Source of the DNA: UBA7332 sp051652645
GTDB taxonomy: Bacteria; Bacteroidota; Bacteroidia; Bacteroidales; UBA7332
Length of the DNA stretch: 64,000 nucleotides
Direction of reading: 5' to 3'
Assembly (NCBI GenBank): GCA_051652645.1
Contig: JBOFUP010000008.1
Location: 90,214-154,213, forward strand
How positions within the stretch are numbered: position 1 is the stretch's first letter; every line of letters begins with the position of its first letter. The translations under genes and the position numbers were made by a program. Below are positions 18,074-26,727 of the stretch, piece after piece. Under the pieces are notes generated by a model, which was given only the letters and a program-made list of their open reading frames with translations, was not told where the DNA came from and made no database searches.

Positions 18074-18102
18074 CAAAGATAGCTCTTTTTTATGCTATCC
18101 AA
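18074..18102 (-). promoter_or_regulatory. Promoter for the FHA gene
   Basis: Minus strand TATCTTTG at 18074-18081 with TTG at 18100-18102, 18 bp upstream. The spacer contains the inverted repeat GATAGC/GCTATC (18079-18100), which may be chance. Confidence 0.6.
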
Positions 18103-18111
18103 TGAAAGCTA

Positions 18112-19302
18112 CTACACTTTACGAGAATAGATTATAACCTTTTGATCATCTGCCATAGTCGTTGCAAAGATATATAGCTCTCCTCCATCGCTAATCTTAG
18201 AACGTTTTCTTAAATCCTCGACACTCATTGGGAAATTCCTTGTGGCTATATTTGCTTGTGGAGAAACTTTACAAGCCCCTTGCAACCATCTTTTAGAGAA
18301 AAAATCCATAGAATCAATCCTAAATCGTCTGCCTGGAAAATTATCAATCAATACATCTGAAGTGTACAGATGGCTATGCTTATGCAATTTCTTCAATCTA
18401 AATCGAGTAACAATAGTTTTAAATGCACCAGCTTTCAATAGAGATACATTGGGCTCATATAAGTACTGCTCTGGTTTTGTAACGTAGATATTCTGTGATG
18501 ACCTCTCCTCTTCACGAGTGAAAACGAAGCTCTCCTCCCCACTATTAGAGAAGTTAATACAGTAAATTGGAGGATCTATAACCTCACCTCCATTGCGTTG
18601 CTCTACTACTACTAACACCTCCTTACACTCGTTTTTAACAGATACGACGTGTATCTCTATGACATCAGGTAACAGCTCAACCACCCTATTTATATCTGCC
18701 ATTGGAGAGAGCTTGACTATTAATCGTTTTGCCTTATTTAGCAAACTATAGTAGAGTGCTGACACATCAGGCTCACAATCAGTAAGCTCAAATATACGCT
18801 TATTACAATCTGATCTTCGAGCTGGGTCTACGTATATAAAATCCAGTTGAGGCAATGACTCAAAAAGTTTCGTTGAATCGCCCTCTATTACTTCAATCTG
18901 TGTTAGACCCAACTCCTTAAAGTTATGCCTAGCGACATCACAATAGAGTGGATAACGCTCGAAATAGTAGAACTTCTCACATCCCTTAGATAGAAATGAT
19001 GAGTCTATACCTAAGCCCCCCGTCAAATCGCAACCTTTATTAGCGGCCATTACCAACCTCTGCTTATAACGTGCAGCTACCTCAGAGGAACACTGCTCTG
19101 AAGCCAACTTTGATGGAAATAGAACCCTTGAATTATTTGACCATGATGGAAGTTTATCCTTCACTTGACGCCTAACAATGATCTGCTCTACACAGAATGG
19201 AACATCTATTGAAGGGTATTTCTTTGCGTTAAGTATTAATCTAGATGGATCTTCACTTTTGTGATCCTCTATGAATTGAAATATATCTTTGGTAAACTCC
19301 AT
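18112..19302 (-). CDS. THUMP-like SAM-dependent methyltransferase
   Basis: A 396-residue class I methyltransferase. The central Rossmann domain has motif I DLTGGLGIDSSFL (about 92-104), the acidic strand end FYYFERYPLY, and motif IV with the catalytic-type loop YVDPARRSD (about 156-164). The Asp-Pro-Ala-Arg form is seen in nucleic-acid methyltransferases of this Bacteroidota family. The C-terminal third matches the THUMP-like RNA-binding module of such proteins. The substrate is probably RNA, but the exact base is unknown. It is a single gene with its own -7 element (19328-19335); the terminator of the next gene lies just upstream. Confidence 0.85.
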   Translation of the reverse strand: MEFTKDIFQFIEDHKSEDPSRLILNAKKYPSIDVPFCVEQIIVRRQVKDKLPSWSNNSRVLFPSKLASEQCSSEVAARYKQRLVMAANKGCDLTGGLGIDSSFLSKGCEKFYYFERYPLYCDVARHNFKELGLTQIEVIEGDSTKLFESLPQLDFIYVDPARRSDCNKRIFELTDCEPDVSALYYSLLNKAKRLIVKLSPMADINRVVELLPDVIEIHVVSVKNECKEVLVVVEQRNGGEVIDPPIYCINFSNSGEESFVFTREEERSSQNIYVTKPEQYLYEPNVSLLKAGAFKTIVTRFRLKKLHKHSHLYTSDVLIDNFPGRRFRIDSMDFFSKRWLQGACKVSPQANIATRNFPMSVEDLRKRSKISDGGELYIFATTMADDQKVIIYSRKV

Positions 19303-19327
19303 TATTTATTGCATTATAAAGATATAG

Positions 19328-19335
19328 CAAAGGTA
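19328..19335 (-). promoter_or_regulatory. -7 element for the THUMP-like methyltransferase
   Basis: TACCTTTG on the minus strand, 26 bp before the start codon and only 8 bp from the upstream terminator stem. Confidence 0.55.
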
Positions 19336-19343
19336 ACAAAAAA

Positions 19344-19380
19344 AATAGGACCGATTTCACTAGGTGAAATCGGTCCTATT
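19344..19380 (-). terminator. Terminator after the DUF1015 gene
   Basis: A perfect 17-bp stem (19344-19360 with 19364-19380, containing GGACCGATTTCAC) with a 3-nt loop, followed on the minus strand by a run of Ts. Confidence 0.88.
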
Positions 19381-19415
19381 ATGTGACTCTTTTATACTAT
19401 GGTAAAAGAAAGTAA

Positions 19416-20657
19416 TTAGTCTAACTTATGTACCACTAAACCTGATCTTAACTTAGGTTCGAACCAAGTTGTCTTTGGTGGCATAATATTACCTGTATCA
19501 GCAATATCCATTAACTGTTTCATTGATACCGGATAGAGTGCTAATGCAGCAGCCATTTCGCCAGAATCAACACGCTTCTTGAGTTCACCAAGACCTCTAA
19601 TTCCACCCACGAAATCAACTCTTTTAGAGCTTCTAAGATCATCTATACCTAGTATATCGTGAAGAATAAGATTAGATGATACTGTTACGTCTAAAACTCC
19701 AATAGGATCATTAGTGTATCTACCCTCTTTGGCTGTCAATGAGTACCATTTCCCATCAACATAAAGTGAGAAGTTATGTAAACAGCAAGGCTTGTAAATC
19801 TCATCACCTTTACATTCAACTATAAAGTCGTCTTGCAACTTAGCCAAGAATTGATTTACTGATAATCCATTAAGATCAGTAACTACTCTATTGTAGTCAA
19901 TGATTCTCAGTTGATCATCTGGGAAACATACTGCCAAGAAGAAGTTGTACTCCTCGTCACCTGTATGATTTGGATTATTTCGTCCTTTTTCAGCACCTAC
20001 CAATGCTGCTGCTGCTGTACGATGATGCCCATCAGCAATATAGAGATAAGGCATTTGGGCAAATAGTTCAGTGACTCTACTATTTACAGCCTCATCTTTG
20101 ATGACCCAGAAGTGGTGTCCAATACCATCTACTGAGGTAAAGTTATATTCAGGAGTTGCCTTTACTGTATCCTTTATTATTTTGTCTATTTCCAACTGCT
20201 TTGGGAATGCAAAAAATACAGGTTCCATATTTGCATTATTCACACGAACATGCTTCATACGATCCTCCTCTTTGTCTCTTCTTGTCAGCTCATGTTTGCG
20301 AATAGCCCCGCTCATATAGTCTTCCACATGAGCACATACGCAAAGGCCATACTGTGTACGCCCATCCATAGTTTGGGCATAAACATAGTAATACTCTTTA
20401 TCATCCTGAACTAGAAAACCTTTTTCTTGGAAAAGCTTAAAATTCTCTAGAGCCTTCTCGTATACAGGCTCTGCATGCTCATCATAACCAATCGGGAAAT
20501 CTATTTCTGGTTTTATGATATGATAAAGAGATTTATCATTACCAACAGCCTCTCTACGAGCCTCTTCTGAACTCAACACATCATACGGACGTGAAGCTAC
20601 TTGTTCTACCATAGATTGCGGGGGACGCAACCCTTTGAAAGGTTTAATTCTTGCCAT
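19416..20657 (-). CDS. DUF1015-family protein
   Basis: A 413-residue cytoplasmic protein of the DUF1015 family, conserved in Bacteroidota and many anaerobes. It begins with the family signature FKGLRPPQ and contains SRPYDVLSSEEAR and RKHELTRRDKEEDRMKH. The C-terminal block with YIADGHHRTAAAA is diagnostic and resembles a small-molecule or nucleotide binding loop. In Bacteroides the family often neighbours serine biosynthesis genes (serA, serC), but none are present here. It starts 34 bp after the small FlgD-like protein gene, so the two probably share a transcript. The biochemical activity is not established. Confidence 0.9.
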   Translation of the reverse strand: MARIKPFKGLRPPQSMVEQVASRPYDVLSSEEARREAVGNDKSLYHIIKPEIDFPIGYDEHAEPVYEKALENFKLFQEKGFLVQDDKEYYYVYAQTMDGRTQYGLCVCAHVEDYMSGAIRKHELTRRDKEEDRMKHVRVNNANMEPVFFAFPKQLEIDKIIKDTVKATPEYNFTSVDGIGHHFWVIKDEAVNSRVTELFAQMPYLYIADGHHRTAAAALVGAEKGRNNPNHTGDEEYNFFLAVCFPDDQLRIIDYNRVVTDLNGLSVNQFLAKLQDDFIVECKGDEIYKPCCLHNFSLYVDGKWYSLTAKEGRYTNDPIGVLDVTVSSNLILHDILGIDDLRSSKRVDFVGGIRGLGELKKRVDSGEMAAALALYPVSMKQLMDIADTGNIMPPKTTWFEPKLRSGLVVHKLD

Positions 20658-20691
20658 GTCTTTAAATACTGGTTATTAGATTATTATAAGA

Positions 20692-21060
20692 TTATCTCTT
20701 ATGTATTATTTTTCCACTTAATGCACGTTTGCCTTGGGTAAAGCGATAGATATAGGCTCCTTGCGAAACAACAACACCTTTATCACTCTTTCCATCCCAT
20801 ATTACTGGCCTTATTGATCCTGACCTAAATTCTATTAGCCTAACCCGTTGTCCTACTAAGTCAAATATCTCAATCACACCCACCTCTCCTGTGTCAAAAA
20901 AGGTAAAAGTAGTCTGATTAAGAAATGAATCATAGTTTACCTGAATACTCTTTATATTGCTATACTCAGCCCTTTTCTTTTGAGCTTCGATTGGAGCTGT
21001 ATAGCTATTGAAAAGGAGACTACAGATAGCAACTACGAATAGCCAAGCTAAGTAGTTCAT
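20692..21060 (-). CDS. Small exported FlgD/T9SS-tail-like protein
   Basis: A 122-residue protein with a signal peptide (1-27) and a single compact beta domain (about 45-122). The domain carries VGVIEIFDLVGQRVRL, then WDGKSDKGVVVSQGAYIYRF and a basic end. This resembles the FlgD Ig-like fold and the C-terminal sorting domain of type IX secretion cargo (D-x-x-G-x-x-V and GxYxYR-type turns). It is unusual that the domain stands alone, with nothing between signal and tail. It may be a small periplasmic Ig-like protein or a remnant of a larger cargo. It precedes DUF1015 by 34 bp. Confidence 0.72.
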   Translation of the reverse strand: MNYLAWLFVVAICSLLFNSYTAPIEAQKKRAEYSNIKSIQVNYDSFLNQTTFTFFDTGEVGVIEIFDLVGQRVRLIEFRSGSIRPVIWDGKSDKGVVVSQGAYIYRFTQGKRALSGKIIHKR

Positions 21061-21108
21061 AAATCCCTATTTTGTCGCAATGTAAACAATATTTTCTATA
21101 TCAATACA

Positions 21109-21144
21109 AAAACGGGGTAAAAAAGATCCCTTTTACCCCGTTTT
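21109..21144 (-). terminator. Terminator after glmS
   Basis: A perfect 14-bp stem (AAAACGGGGTAAAA, 21109-21122, with 21131-21144) and an 8-nt loop, 17 bp beyond the glmS stop on the minus strand. Confidence 0.85.
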
Positions 21145-21161
21145 AATATATTTTAGTGATA

Positions 21162-23006
21162 TTATTCTACTGTTACCGACTTAGCCAAGTTTCTAGGTTG
21201 ATCTACATCCATCCCCCTAGTCACTGCAATATGATAAGATAGCAACTGAAGTGGAATAACAGAAAGCAGAGGATCAAGCATCTCCAATGTAGAGGGAACC
21301 TCTATTGAGTAATCTGCTAAATCTCTAACTACTTGATCTCCTTCTGTCACTATAGCAATAACCCGTCCTTGTCTTGCCTTAATCTCTTGTATATTACTAA
21401 CCACTTTCTCATAAAGAGCATTCTTGGTTGCAATAACAACAACTGGCATCTCTGAGTCAATAAGCGCAATTGGACCATGTTTCATCTCCGCTGCTGGATA
21501 CCCCTCTGCATGGATGTATGATATCTCTTTAAGCTTTAATGCACCCTCAAGAGCTACCGGATAGTTTGCACTGCGGCCTAAGTAGATAAAATTACGCGCA
21601 TAAGTAAATATTGTTGAGAAACTTCTTATCTCATTATCCTTTTTAAGTATAGCCTCTATCTTTGATGGTATGCGTTTTAGCTCTGATATTGTAGATTCTA
21701 CTACTTCTTGCTCTATTACCCCTAAAGACTTAGCTATTGTAAGAGCTAACATGACCAACACAGTCACTTGACCTGTAAAAGCTTTCGTTGATGCTACACC
21801 AATCTCAGGGCCTACGTGTATATATGATCCTGAATGAGTATTTCGAGCAATTGATGAACCAACAGCATTGCATATTCCATAAATAAAGGCTCCCTTATCT
21901 CTTGCCAACTCAATAGCAGCAAGCGTGTCTGCTGTTTCTCCTGATTGAGATAACGCTATTACTATATCATCTGGATATATAACAGGATTTCTATATCTAA
22001 ACTCCGAAGCATATTCCACCTCAACCGGAATTCTACAGTAACTCTCAATTAAGTGTTCTCCAATAAGAGCTGCATGCCATGATGTACCACAAGCAACAAA
22101 TATGATTCGACGAGCATTTCTAAACTTCTCAATATTATCAAGAACCCCAGATAATATGACATCATTACTCTCCACATTGACCCGGCCTTTCATACAGTCT
22201 AAGATGGTCCTAGGCTGCTCAAAGATCTCTTTAAGCATAAAATGAGGATAATTACCCCTCTCTAGTTGGCTAATACTAAGTTCTAGTCTTGTCACTTGTG
22301 GTGTTTTATCCACACTCTTAAAGTCTGTTATTCTTAGTTTCTTACCAAGCTCTAATATAGCAATCTCATCATCGTTTACATAAACTACATCATTTGTATA
22401 CTCTACTATTGGTGTAGCATCCGATGCCAAAAAGAATTCATTATCCCCAATACCTATAACCAATGGGCTACTCTTTCTTGCTGCTATGAGTTTATTTGGA
22501 TTACTCTTATCAAGGATAGCAATAGCATATGCACCCACAACTTGGCTCAAAGACAACTGTACAGCTCTTTCCAAAGAACACTGATTTGACTCCATAACGT
22601 AGTCTATCAAATGAACCAACACCTCTGTGTCTGTACTGCTTAGAAACCTATATCCCTCTAGCTGCAACTTGCTTTTAAGCACCGCATAGTTCTCTATTAT
22701 ACCATTATGAATAAGTGCTAGATTACCCGCCATAGAAGAATGAGGATGAGCATTTACGTTATTTGGCTCGCCGTGAGTAGCCCAACGAGTATGAGCAATA
22801 CCAATTCCTCCTGATATATCTTGACCCGAAGCAGTCTGCTCCAGATTCTTAACTTTACCCTTAGCCTTATATACGTTCAGCTCCCCTTGAGCATTTATCA
22901 TAGCCACACCAGCACTATCATATCCACGATATTCCAAACGCTGAAGACCCTTAATCAATATTGGGTATGCCTCACGATACCCTAAATAAGCAACGATTCC
23001 ACACAT
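21162..23006 (-). CDS. glmS: Glutamine-fructose-6-phosphate aminotransferase (isomerizing)
   Basis: GlmS makes glucosamine-6-phosphate from fructose-6-phosphate and glutamine, the first step to UDP-GlcNAc for peptidoglycan and lipopolysaccharide. The 614-residue protein starts with MCGIVAYLG, so Cys2 is the glutaminase nucleophile. The N-terminal domain keeps THTRWATHGEP-type residues (AHTRWATHG, about 72-80). Two SIS isomerase domains follow, with the fructose-phosphate loop ACGTSWHAA and SQSGETADT. The C-terminus ends DQPRNLAKSVTVE as in other GlmS. It follows the DUF4954 gene by 47 bp on the same strand. No glmS ribozyme was seen. Confidence 0.98.
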   Translation of the reverse strand: MCGIVAYLGYREAYPILIKGLQRLEYRGYDSAGVAMINAQGELNVYKAKGKVKNLEQTASGQDISGGIGIAHTRWATHGEPNNVNAHPHSSMAGNLALIHNGIIENYAVLKSKLQLEGYRFLSSTDTEVLVHLIDYVMESNQCSLERAVQLSLSQVVGAYAIAILDKSNPNKLIAARKSSPLVIGIGDNEFFLASDATPIVEYTNDVVYVNDDEIAILELGKKLRITDFKSVDKTPQVTRLELSISQLERGNYPHFMLKEIFEQPRTILDCMKGRVNVESNDVILSGVLDNIEKFRNARRIIFVACGTSWHAALIGEHLIESYCRIPVEVEYASEFRYRNPVIYPDDIVIALSQSGETADTLAAIELARDKGAFIYGICNAVGSSIARNTHSGSYIHVGPEIGVASTKAFTGQVTVLVMLALTIAKSLGVIEQEVVESTISELKRIPSKIEAILKKDNEIRSFSTIFTYARNFIYLGRSANYPVALEGALKLKEISYIHAEGYPAAEMKHGPIALIDSEMPVVVIATKNALYEKVVSNIQEIKARQGRVIAIVTEGDQVVRDLADYSIEVPSTLEMLDPLLSVIPLQLLSYHIAVTRGMDVDQPRNLAKSVTVE

Positions 23007-23053
23007 ATTATTATCTGGTTATTTTTGTTGTACAACTATTCTATTTATAAATA

Positions 23054-25042
23054 TCATCGAGTCAATGGACGAAGGCGATTTATCGCTAATTCTCCTAGCT
23101 TAGATTTAGCCTCAATATGCTCCAACACATCTGTCACAAAGTCATTCTTCTCAAACTCACCCCTTACAGATTCAAAATCGAGCCTACTATCTTCTTCATC
23201 ACCATCAATACCGAAACCAGTACGCTGAACCAATGTAAACTCCTTCTTCGCATCTGCATAAAGTTCCTTATCAAGTCCAACTACGCTATCCCTCCAACAC
23301 TCTATTAAAGAAATAACATCAGCTGCAGTAATCTGATCCATCGATTTGTCAACTCTTTTGGCTATCTCTTGAGAGGCCCAACTCCATTCATAACAATAGT
23401 AATTAGAGTGAATAGAGGAAAATTCAGTATGAATAGCATCGAGGGATAAATCTTCTGCCTCTATACGATCTAGAAGATTATCTACAATGCTCTTTGGAGC
23501 AATAAGTCCAGCAATATCCACCCAATCACCACAGCCCACTTCACTATCAGGACGTAGTACAGATCTCATTTGATCATCAGAAAAGAATGTTTCATCTCCT
23601 AATCGGCTAAGAATAGAGTTTCCTAAGAACTTTATAATACCCATTGAGTATAACTTTAATCCCTTACGCAAGGATGAAGCCTTTATACTTGTATTCTGAA
23701 AGCTATAATAATCATTACCACAACCAGAGGTCTCTAGTAACTGTTTAAGAATCTCTTCTCCTCTTACCATCTTTTGAATGGTATAAGGACTAAGAAGGTT
23801 AAAATTGATCATATCTAGCTTTACACTACCCTTACGTTTATCTCTCTTTGGCCACTTCTTAGCATCCCTTACAGTACCTACACTACGTAGATTTGCCGCT
23901 GGAACAAGATAAGATTTACTCTCCTTCTCAATTAGATATGAGAAGGGCATTTCGGAGGTATCTGAATGCTGATAATGCCTACCCATAACAACAGAAAACG
24001 CTCCTATTTTAGCCGGCCATAAGATATATGAATCACTTGATGTTTTAGACCCCCTCTCCACCACACCTTGATGAATTGGACCAAGCTTATACATATGATT
24101 ACTCTGATTAGAGCCGCTACCAGCATTCAGGAAAGAGAAATAGCCTGCTATAAGTAGCGTCGACTTATGGTGAGTAACTGTGTAAGGACCTGCAAAAATT
24201 GAACATGCTTCACCATGCATCCCCATACAGTTGGCAAAAAACAGAGAATTTTCTGCTGAGTATTGTTTCCCAATCTGACACCCCTGACCTATATAACACT
24301 TCTCTACGATTGCCCCATCTGTTATTGATGAAGAGTCACATAAGATAAAGTGATGAGCTATAACTCCCTGGCCAATAATAGATGGTGCACTCTTTTCACT
24401 CACAATTGTAGCTTCACTAATTGAAGTAGCTCCTATAACTCTTGCCCAAGCTCCAATTCGAACATTTACTATCTCACCACAATCAATAATAACAGCCCCA
24501 CAGGCAATATACCCTCTGTTAGAAGTTAGCTCAACCACCCTTTCATCTATCATTCTATTTAGTTGAGCGATAGCCTTTGGCCGATGGCGATATAAAACCA
24601 ATATATAAGCTAAATGCGAAGATAGTCCTTCAAAGATGCGCACTTCGCGCCCTCCAGTTTCGTTCAACACAGAAACACCGCATCCATTTCCGAATGAAGA
24701 AATACCATCTACGACCACGGTGCGAGTGTTTACAATTTGCACATCAGAATCTATATCATAATTTGCAATACCTTGTGCTATATTTTGTATCAAAACATCA
24801 TTACCTATGGTGCAGTTATGAATACGAGCATTAAAAATACCACTATGCTGCTCAATTCCTCCAATCTGAGGGATCAACGTATTAAAACTACCCAAAACGA
24901 CATCACCCGAAAAGAGTACATTAATGAGCCTTTCAATACCAAACTCTCCTTCTGGGACTCTAATACGCGACCAATCGGGACAACTACAACCTTGATGTTT
25001 GAGTTGCTCGATTTCAGTTTCTCTCAAAATTCTTTTATTCAT
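23054..25042 (-). CDS. DUF4954-family left-handed beta-helix protein
   Basis: A 662-residue cytoplasmic protein of the DUF4954 family found in Bacteroidota. The middle (about 60-290) is built of hexapeptide-like repeats (for example IGNDVLIQN, VRIGAWARVIGAT, KCYIGQGCQIG), which form a left-handed parallel beta-helix as in sugar nucleotide acyl- and nucleotidyltransferases. A conserved HHKSTLLIAGYFSFLNAG block follows near 310. The C-terminal third is helical. It is first in a likely operon with glmS, and the fold resembles the acetyltransferase half of GlmU. A role in amino-sugar nucleotide metabolism is therefore attractive but is inference only. Confidence 0.88.
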   Translation of the reverse strand: MNKRILRETEIEQLKHQGCSCPDWSRIRVPEGEFGIERLINVLFSGDVVLGSFNTLIPQIGGIEQHSGIFNARIHNCTIGNDVLIQNIAQGIANYDIDSDVQIVNTRTVVVDGISSFGNGCGVSVLNETGGREVRIFEGLSSHLAYILVLYRHRPKAIAQLNRMIDERVVELTSNRGYIACGAVIIDCGEIVNVRIGAWARVIGATSISEATIVSEKSAPSIIGQGVIAHHFILCDSSSITDGAIVEKCYIGQGCQIGKQYSAENSLFFANCMGMHGEACSIFAGPYTVTHHKSTLLIAGYFSFLNAGSGSNQSNHMYKLGPIHQGVVERGSKTSSDSYILWPAKIGAFSVVMGRHYQHSDTSEMPFSYLIEKESKSYLVPAANLRSVGTVRDAKKWPKRDKRKGSVKLDMINFNLLSPYTIQKMVRGEEILKQLLETSGCGNDYYSFQNTSIKASSLRKGLKLYSMGIIKFLGNSILSRLGDETFFSDDQMRSVLRPDSEVGCGDWVDIAGLIAPKSIVDNLLDRIEAEDLSLDAIHTEFSSIHSNYYCYEWSWASQEIAKRVDKSMDQITAADVISLIECWRDSVVGLDKELYADAKKEFTLVQRTGFGIDGDEEDSRLDFESVRGEFEKNDFVTDVLEHIEAKSKLGELAINRLRPLTR

Positions 25043-25100
25043 AAATATCTATTTTACCTAATACCTAACTCTAAAAGCTCAAATCGCCATCTTGACATTA

Positions 25101-25108
25101 CAAATGTA
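25101..25108 (-). promoter_or_regulatory. -7 element for the DUF4954-glmS operon
   Basis: TACATTTG on the minus strand (TAnnTTTG), 59 bp before the DUF4954 start codon. Confidence 0.5.
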
Positions 25109-25326
25109 GGGTTTTTTTGCGATTATAGATAGCAATATGGTTTACAAAAGTGAATTATATATATATTTACTTAGAAGACGAGTGATGGTAAATATTTTTT
25201 ACATAGGAGAGGCATTTAATCCAAACTAAAGAACTATCTTTATAATATAGATGTTATATGCAGTTGTAGTGTCTCTATAACTATAGATAAACAACTATTA
25301 ATCGATAACCAAATAAATATCAAATT

Positions 25327-25560
25327 ATGAAAAAGGCAATTTTTGCAATTTTATTGGCTGGAACATTCATGGTAGGAACAACAGCCATTGCTCAAGAGAA
25401 GAAACAAGAACCAGCAAAAAAAGAGTGTTGCTCTAAAAAAGGTGGAGAAAGCAAAGGATGCTGTTCAGACAAGAAAGCAGCAGGAGATAAAGGTTGCAGC
25501 TCTAAAAAAGGTGGAGAAAGCAAAGGATGTTGTTCAGACAAGAAAGTGGTTAAGAAATAA
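25327..25560 (+). CDS. Small cysteine-rich exported protein with internal duplication
   Basis: A 77-residue protein: signal peptide 1-23 (MKKAIFAILLAGTFMVGTTA then IAQ) and a mature part rich in Lys, Gly and Cys. The sequence SKKGGESKGCCSDKK occurs twice, 23 residues apart; at DNA level the period is 69 bp (25430 onward and 25499 onward) with only one silent change in the core. Seven cysteines, three pairs of them adjacent, suggest metal binding or disulfide-linked assembly in the periplasm. I recognise no family. It has its own terminator. A TATCTTTA (one base off TAnnTTTG) lies upstream near 25235. It is a real gene by signal peptide and codon pattern, with unknown function. Confidence 0.78.
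   Translation: MKKAIFAILLAGTFMVGTTAIAQEKKQEPAKKECCSKKGGESKGCCSDKKAAGDKGCSSKKGGESKGCCSDKKVVKK
25430..25546 (+). repeat. Tandem 69-bp duplication inside the cysteine-rich gene
   Basis: About 48 bp (25430-25477) recur at 25499-25546 almost unchanged, in frame, so the protein gained a second KKGGESKGCC module by duplication. The near identity means the event is recent or conserved by gene conversion. Confidence 0.85.
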
Positions 25561-25583
25561 TAGATAGCTAAATATCTATATTA

Positions 25584-25645
25584 AATAAAAGAGAATAGCC
25601 ACCTACTTCATACATTTATGAGGTAGGTGGCTATTCTCTTTTATT
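25584..25645. terminator. Bidirectional terminator between converging genes
   Basis: A perfect 23-bp stem (25584-25606 with 25623-25645, containing GAGAATAGCCACCTAC). A- and T-rich base on both sides. It serves the cysteine-rich gene (plus) and the gene ending at 25655 (minus). Confidence 0.88.
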
Positions 25646-25654
25646 AATCTATCC

Positions 25655-26005
25655 TTATTGCTTCAATCTGATAACAATATTAGAACTGTTGGGTGTAATC
25701 TCTAGGGTTTGCTCTTCAAAAGAGATCATAGAGGCTTTCAACTGAGAACTAGTATTATTAGATAGTACAACTGAGAAGTTTCCATCAAGATCTGTATAAA
25801 CTTTTTTACCAGCAACAGTGATTGTTGCACCTGCTAAGGATTGAGCATCTGCATCAAGCACACAACCCTTAACAACGAAAGAGCTAGTCACATTTGGAAT
25901 AACTGCGGCTGATTCAGCTTTTGCTTCAGCCGACTTAGAAGTCTCTGCTGCGAAAGATACAAGCGAAAACATTGAAGCGATCAAGAAAAAAATAGCCTTT
26001 TTCAT
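25655..26005 (-). CDS. Exported single-domain carboxypeptidase-regulatory-like protein
   Basis: A 116-residue protein: signal peptide (1-19), an alanine/serine-rich spacer (20-45), then one CarboxypepD_reg-like beta-sandwich (about 46-116) with KGCVLDADAQSLAGATITV and YTDLDGNFSV. This is the module normally found at the N-terminus of SusC-type receptors. Here it stands alone, with no plug or barrel and with its own stop and terminator. Stand-alone copies occur in Bacteroidota; their role is unknown, perhaps as periplasmic partners of TonB-dependent receptors. Single gene, no clear promoter. Confidence 0.82.
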   Translation of the reverse strand: MKKAIFFLIASMFSLVSFAAETSKSAEAKAESAAVIPNVTSSFVVKGCVLDADAQSLAGATITVAGKKVYTDLDGNFSVVLSNNTSSQLKASMISFEEQTLEITPNSSNIVIRLKQ

Positions 26006-26145
26006 ATTGGTAAGTTATTTTGTTACACTATTAGTTTAATACCTTTGGAGAGTTTATCTCTCTTAGACACTGCAAAGTAACGGTAAACTTATTACAACAT
26101 GAATACAAGGTTTTTACATCTTGGTGACATTTGTGTTACAAATAA

Positions 26146-26619
26146 TCAATAACTCTTCTCTGAGATAAGTTTACCTTTCTCGTCCCACATCAACCAAGTT
26201 CCAGACTTTTTCCCTTTTGTATAGTGAGTCTCATAACGCATTACACCATTATCATCCCAAACTCTCCAGGTACCATGCTTCAAATTATCGACATATTGAG
26301 CCTCTGCAACTAGCATTCCTGACTCATTATATGTTCGCCATGTACCATGAAAAAGCCCATTGCGATAGGCACGAACCTCATGAGGCTTACCATTCTCATG
26401 GTAAACAACATATGAACCTTGTGGCTTACCATCCTTTATACTCATCTCAAGACGAAGCGTGCTATCAGGGAAAAACTCCCTAAGCTCACCACTATAAAGA
26501 GATGATTGGGTTCCATCAGTATAGTATAAACCATCAATTAACGTAACCTTCTTATTCTGTGCTGTAGAAGCAAAGACTGAGGCTAAGATAGCCCCTATGA
26601 ATATGATCTTCTTTATCAT
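26146..26619 (-). CDS. Exported MORN-variant repeat protein
   Basis: A 157-residue protein with a signal peptide (1-20) and about five tandem MORN-variant (YwqK-type) repeats with a spacing near 23 residues. Examples are GKPQGSYVVYHENGKPHEV, GLFHGTWRTYNESGMLVAE and LKHGTWRVWDDNGVMRYE. These beta-hairpin repeats make an elongated sheet used for binding. In Bacteroidota such proteins occur in the periplasm or outer membrane, some linked to contact-dependent or toxin-antitoxin systems, but no partner gene is here. It sits alone; function is unknown. Confidence 0.85.
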   Translation of the reverse strand: MIKKIIFIGAILASVFASTAQNKKVTLIDGLYYTDGTQSSLYSGELREFFPDSTLRLEMSIKDGKPQGSYVVYHENGKPHEVRAYRNGLFHGTWRTYNESGMLVAEAQYVDNLKHGTWRVWDDNGVMRYETHYTKGKKSGTWLMWDEKGKLISEKSY

Positions 26620-26666
26620 AAGCTTATATTGTATTAAAGATTTTAGAAAGATCTATACAAGGAAAA

Positions 26667-26703
26667 GAGGAGCTCTTCCGTACGCCTACGGGATGAACTC
26701 CTC
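26667..26703 (-). terminator. Terminator after the lipoprotein gene
   Basis: GAGGAG (26667-26672) pairs with CTCCTC (26698-26703), with an inner CCGTA/TACGG pairing. On the minus strand TTTTCC follows. It lies 25 bp beyond the stop of the lipoprotein gene. Confidence 0.7.
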
Positions 26704-26727
26704 CTCGCGGAAATAATAGCAAAACTA

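Noticed and set aside
19440..19500. GGTTCGAACC resembling a tRNA T-arm
   Set aside because: It lies inside the DUF1015 coding sequence and no acceptor or anticodon stems surround it. No tRNA was found in the window.
21162..23100. glmS ribozyme or other riboswitch near glmS or metF
   Set aside because: The upstream gaps are short or lack recognisable conserved cores; glmS is internal to an operon.
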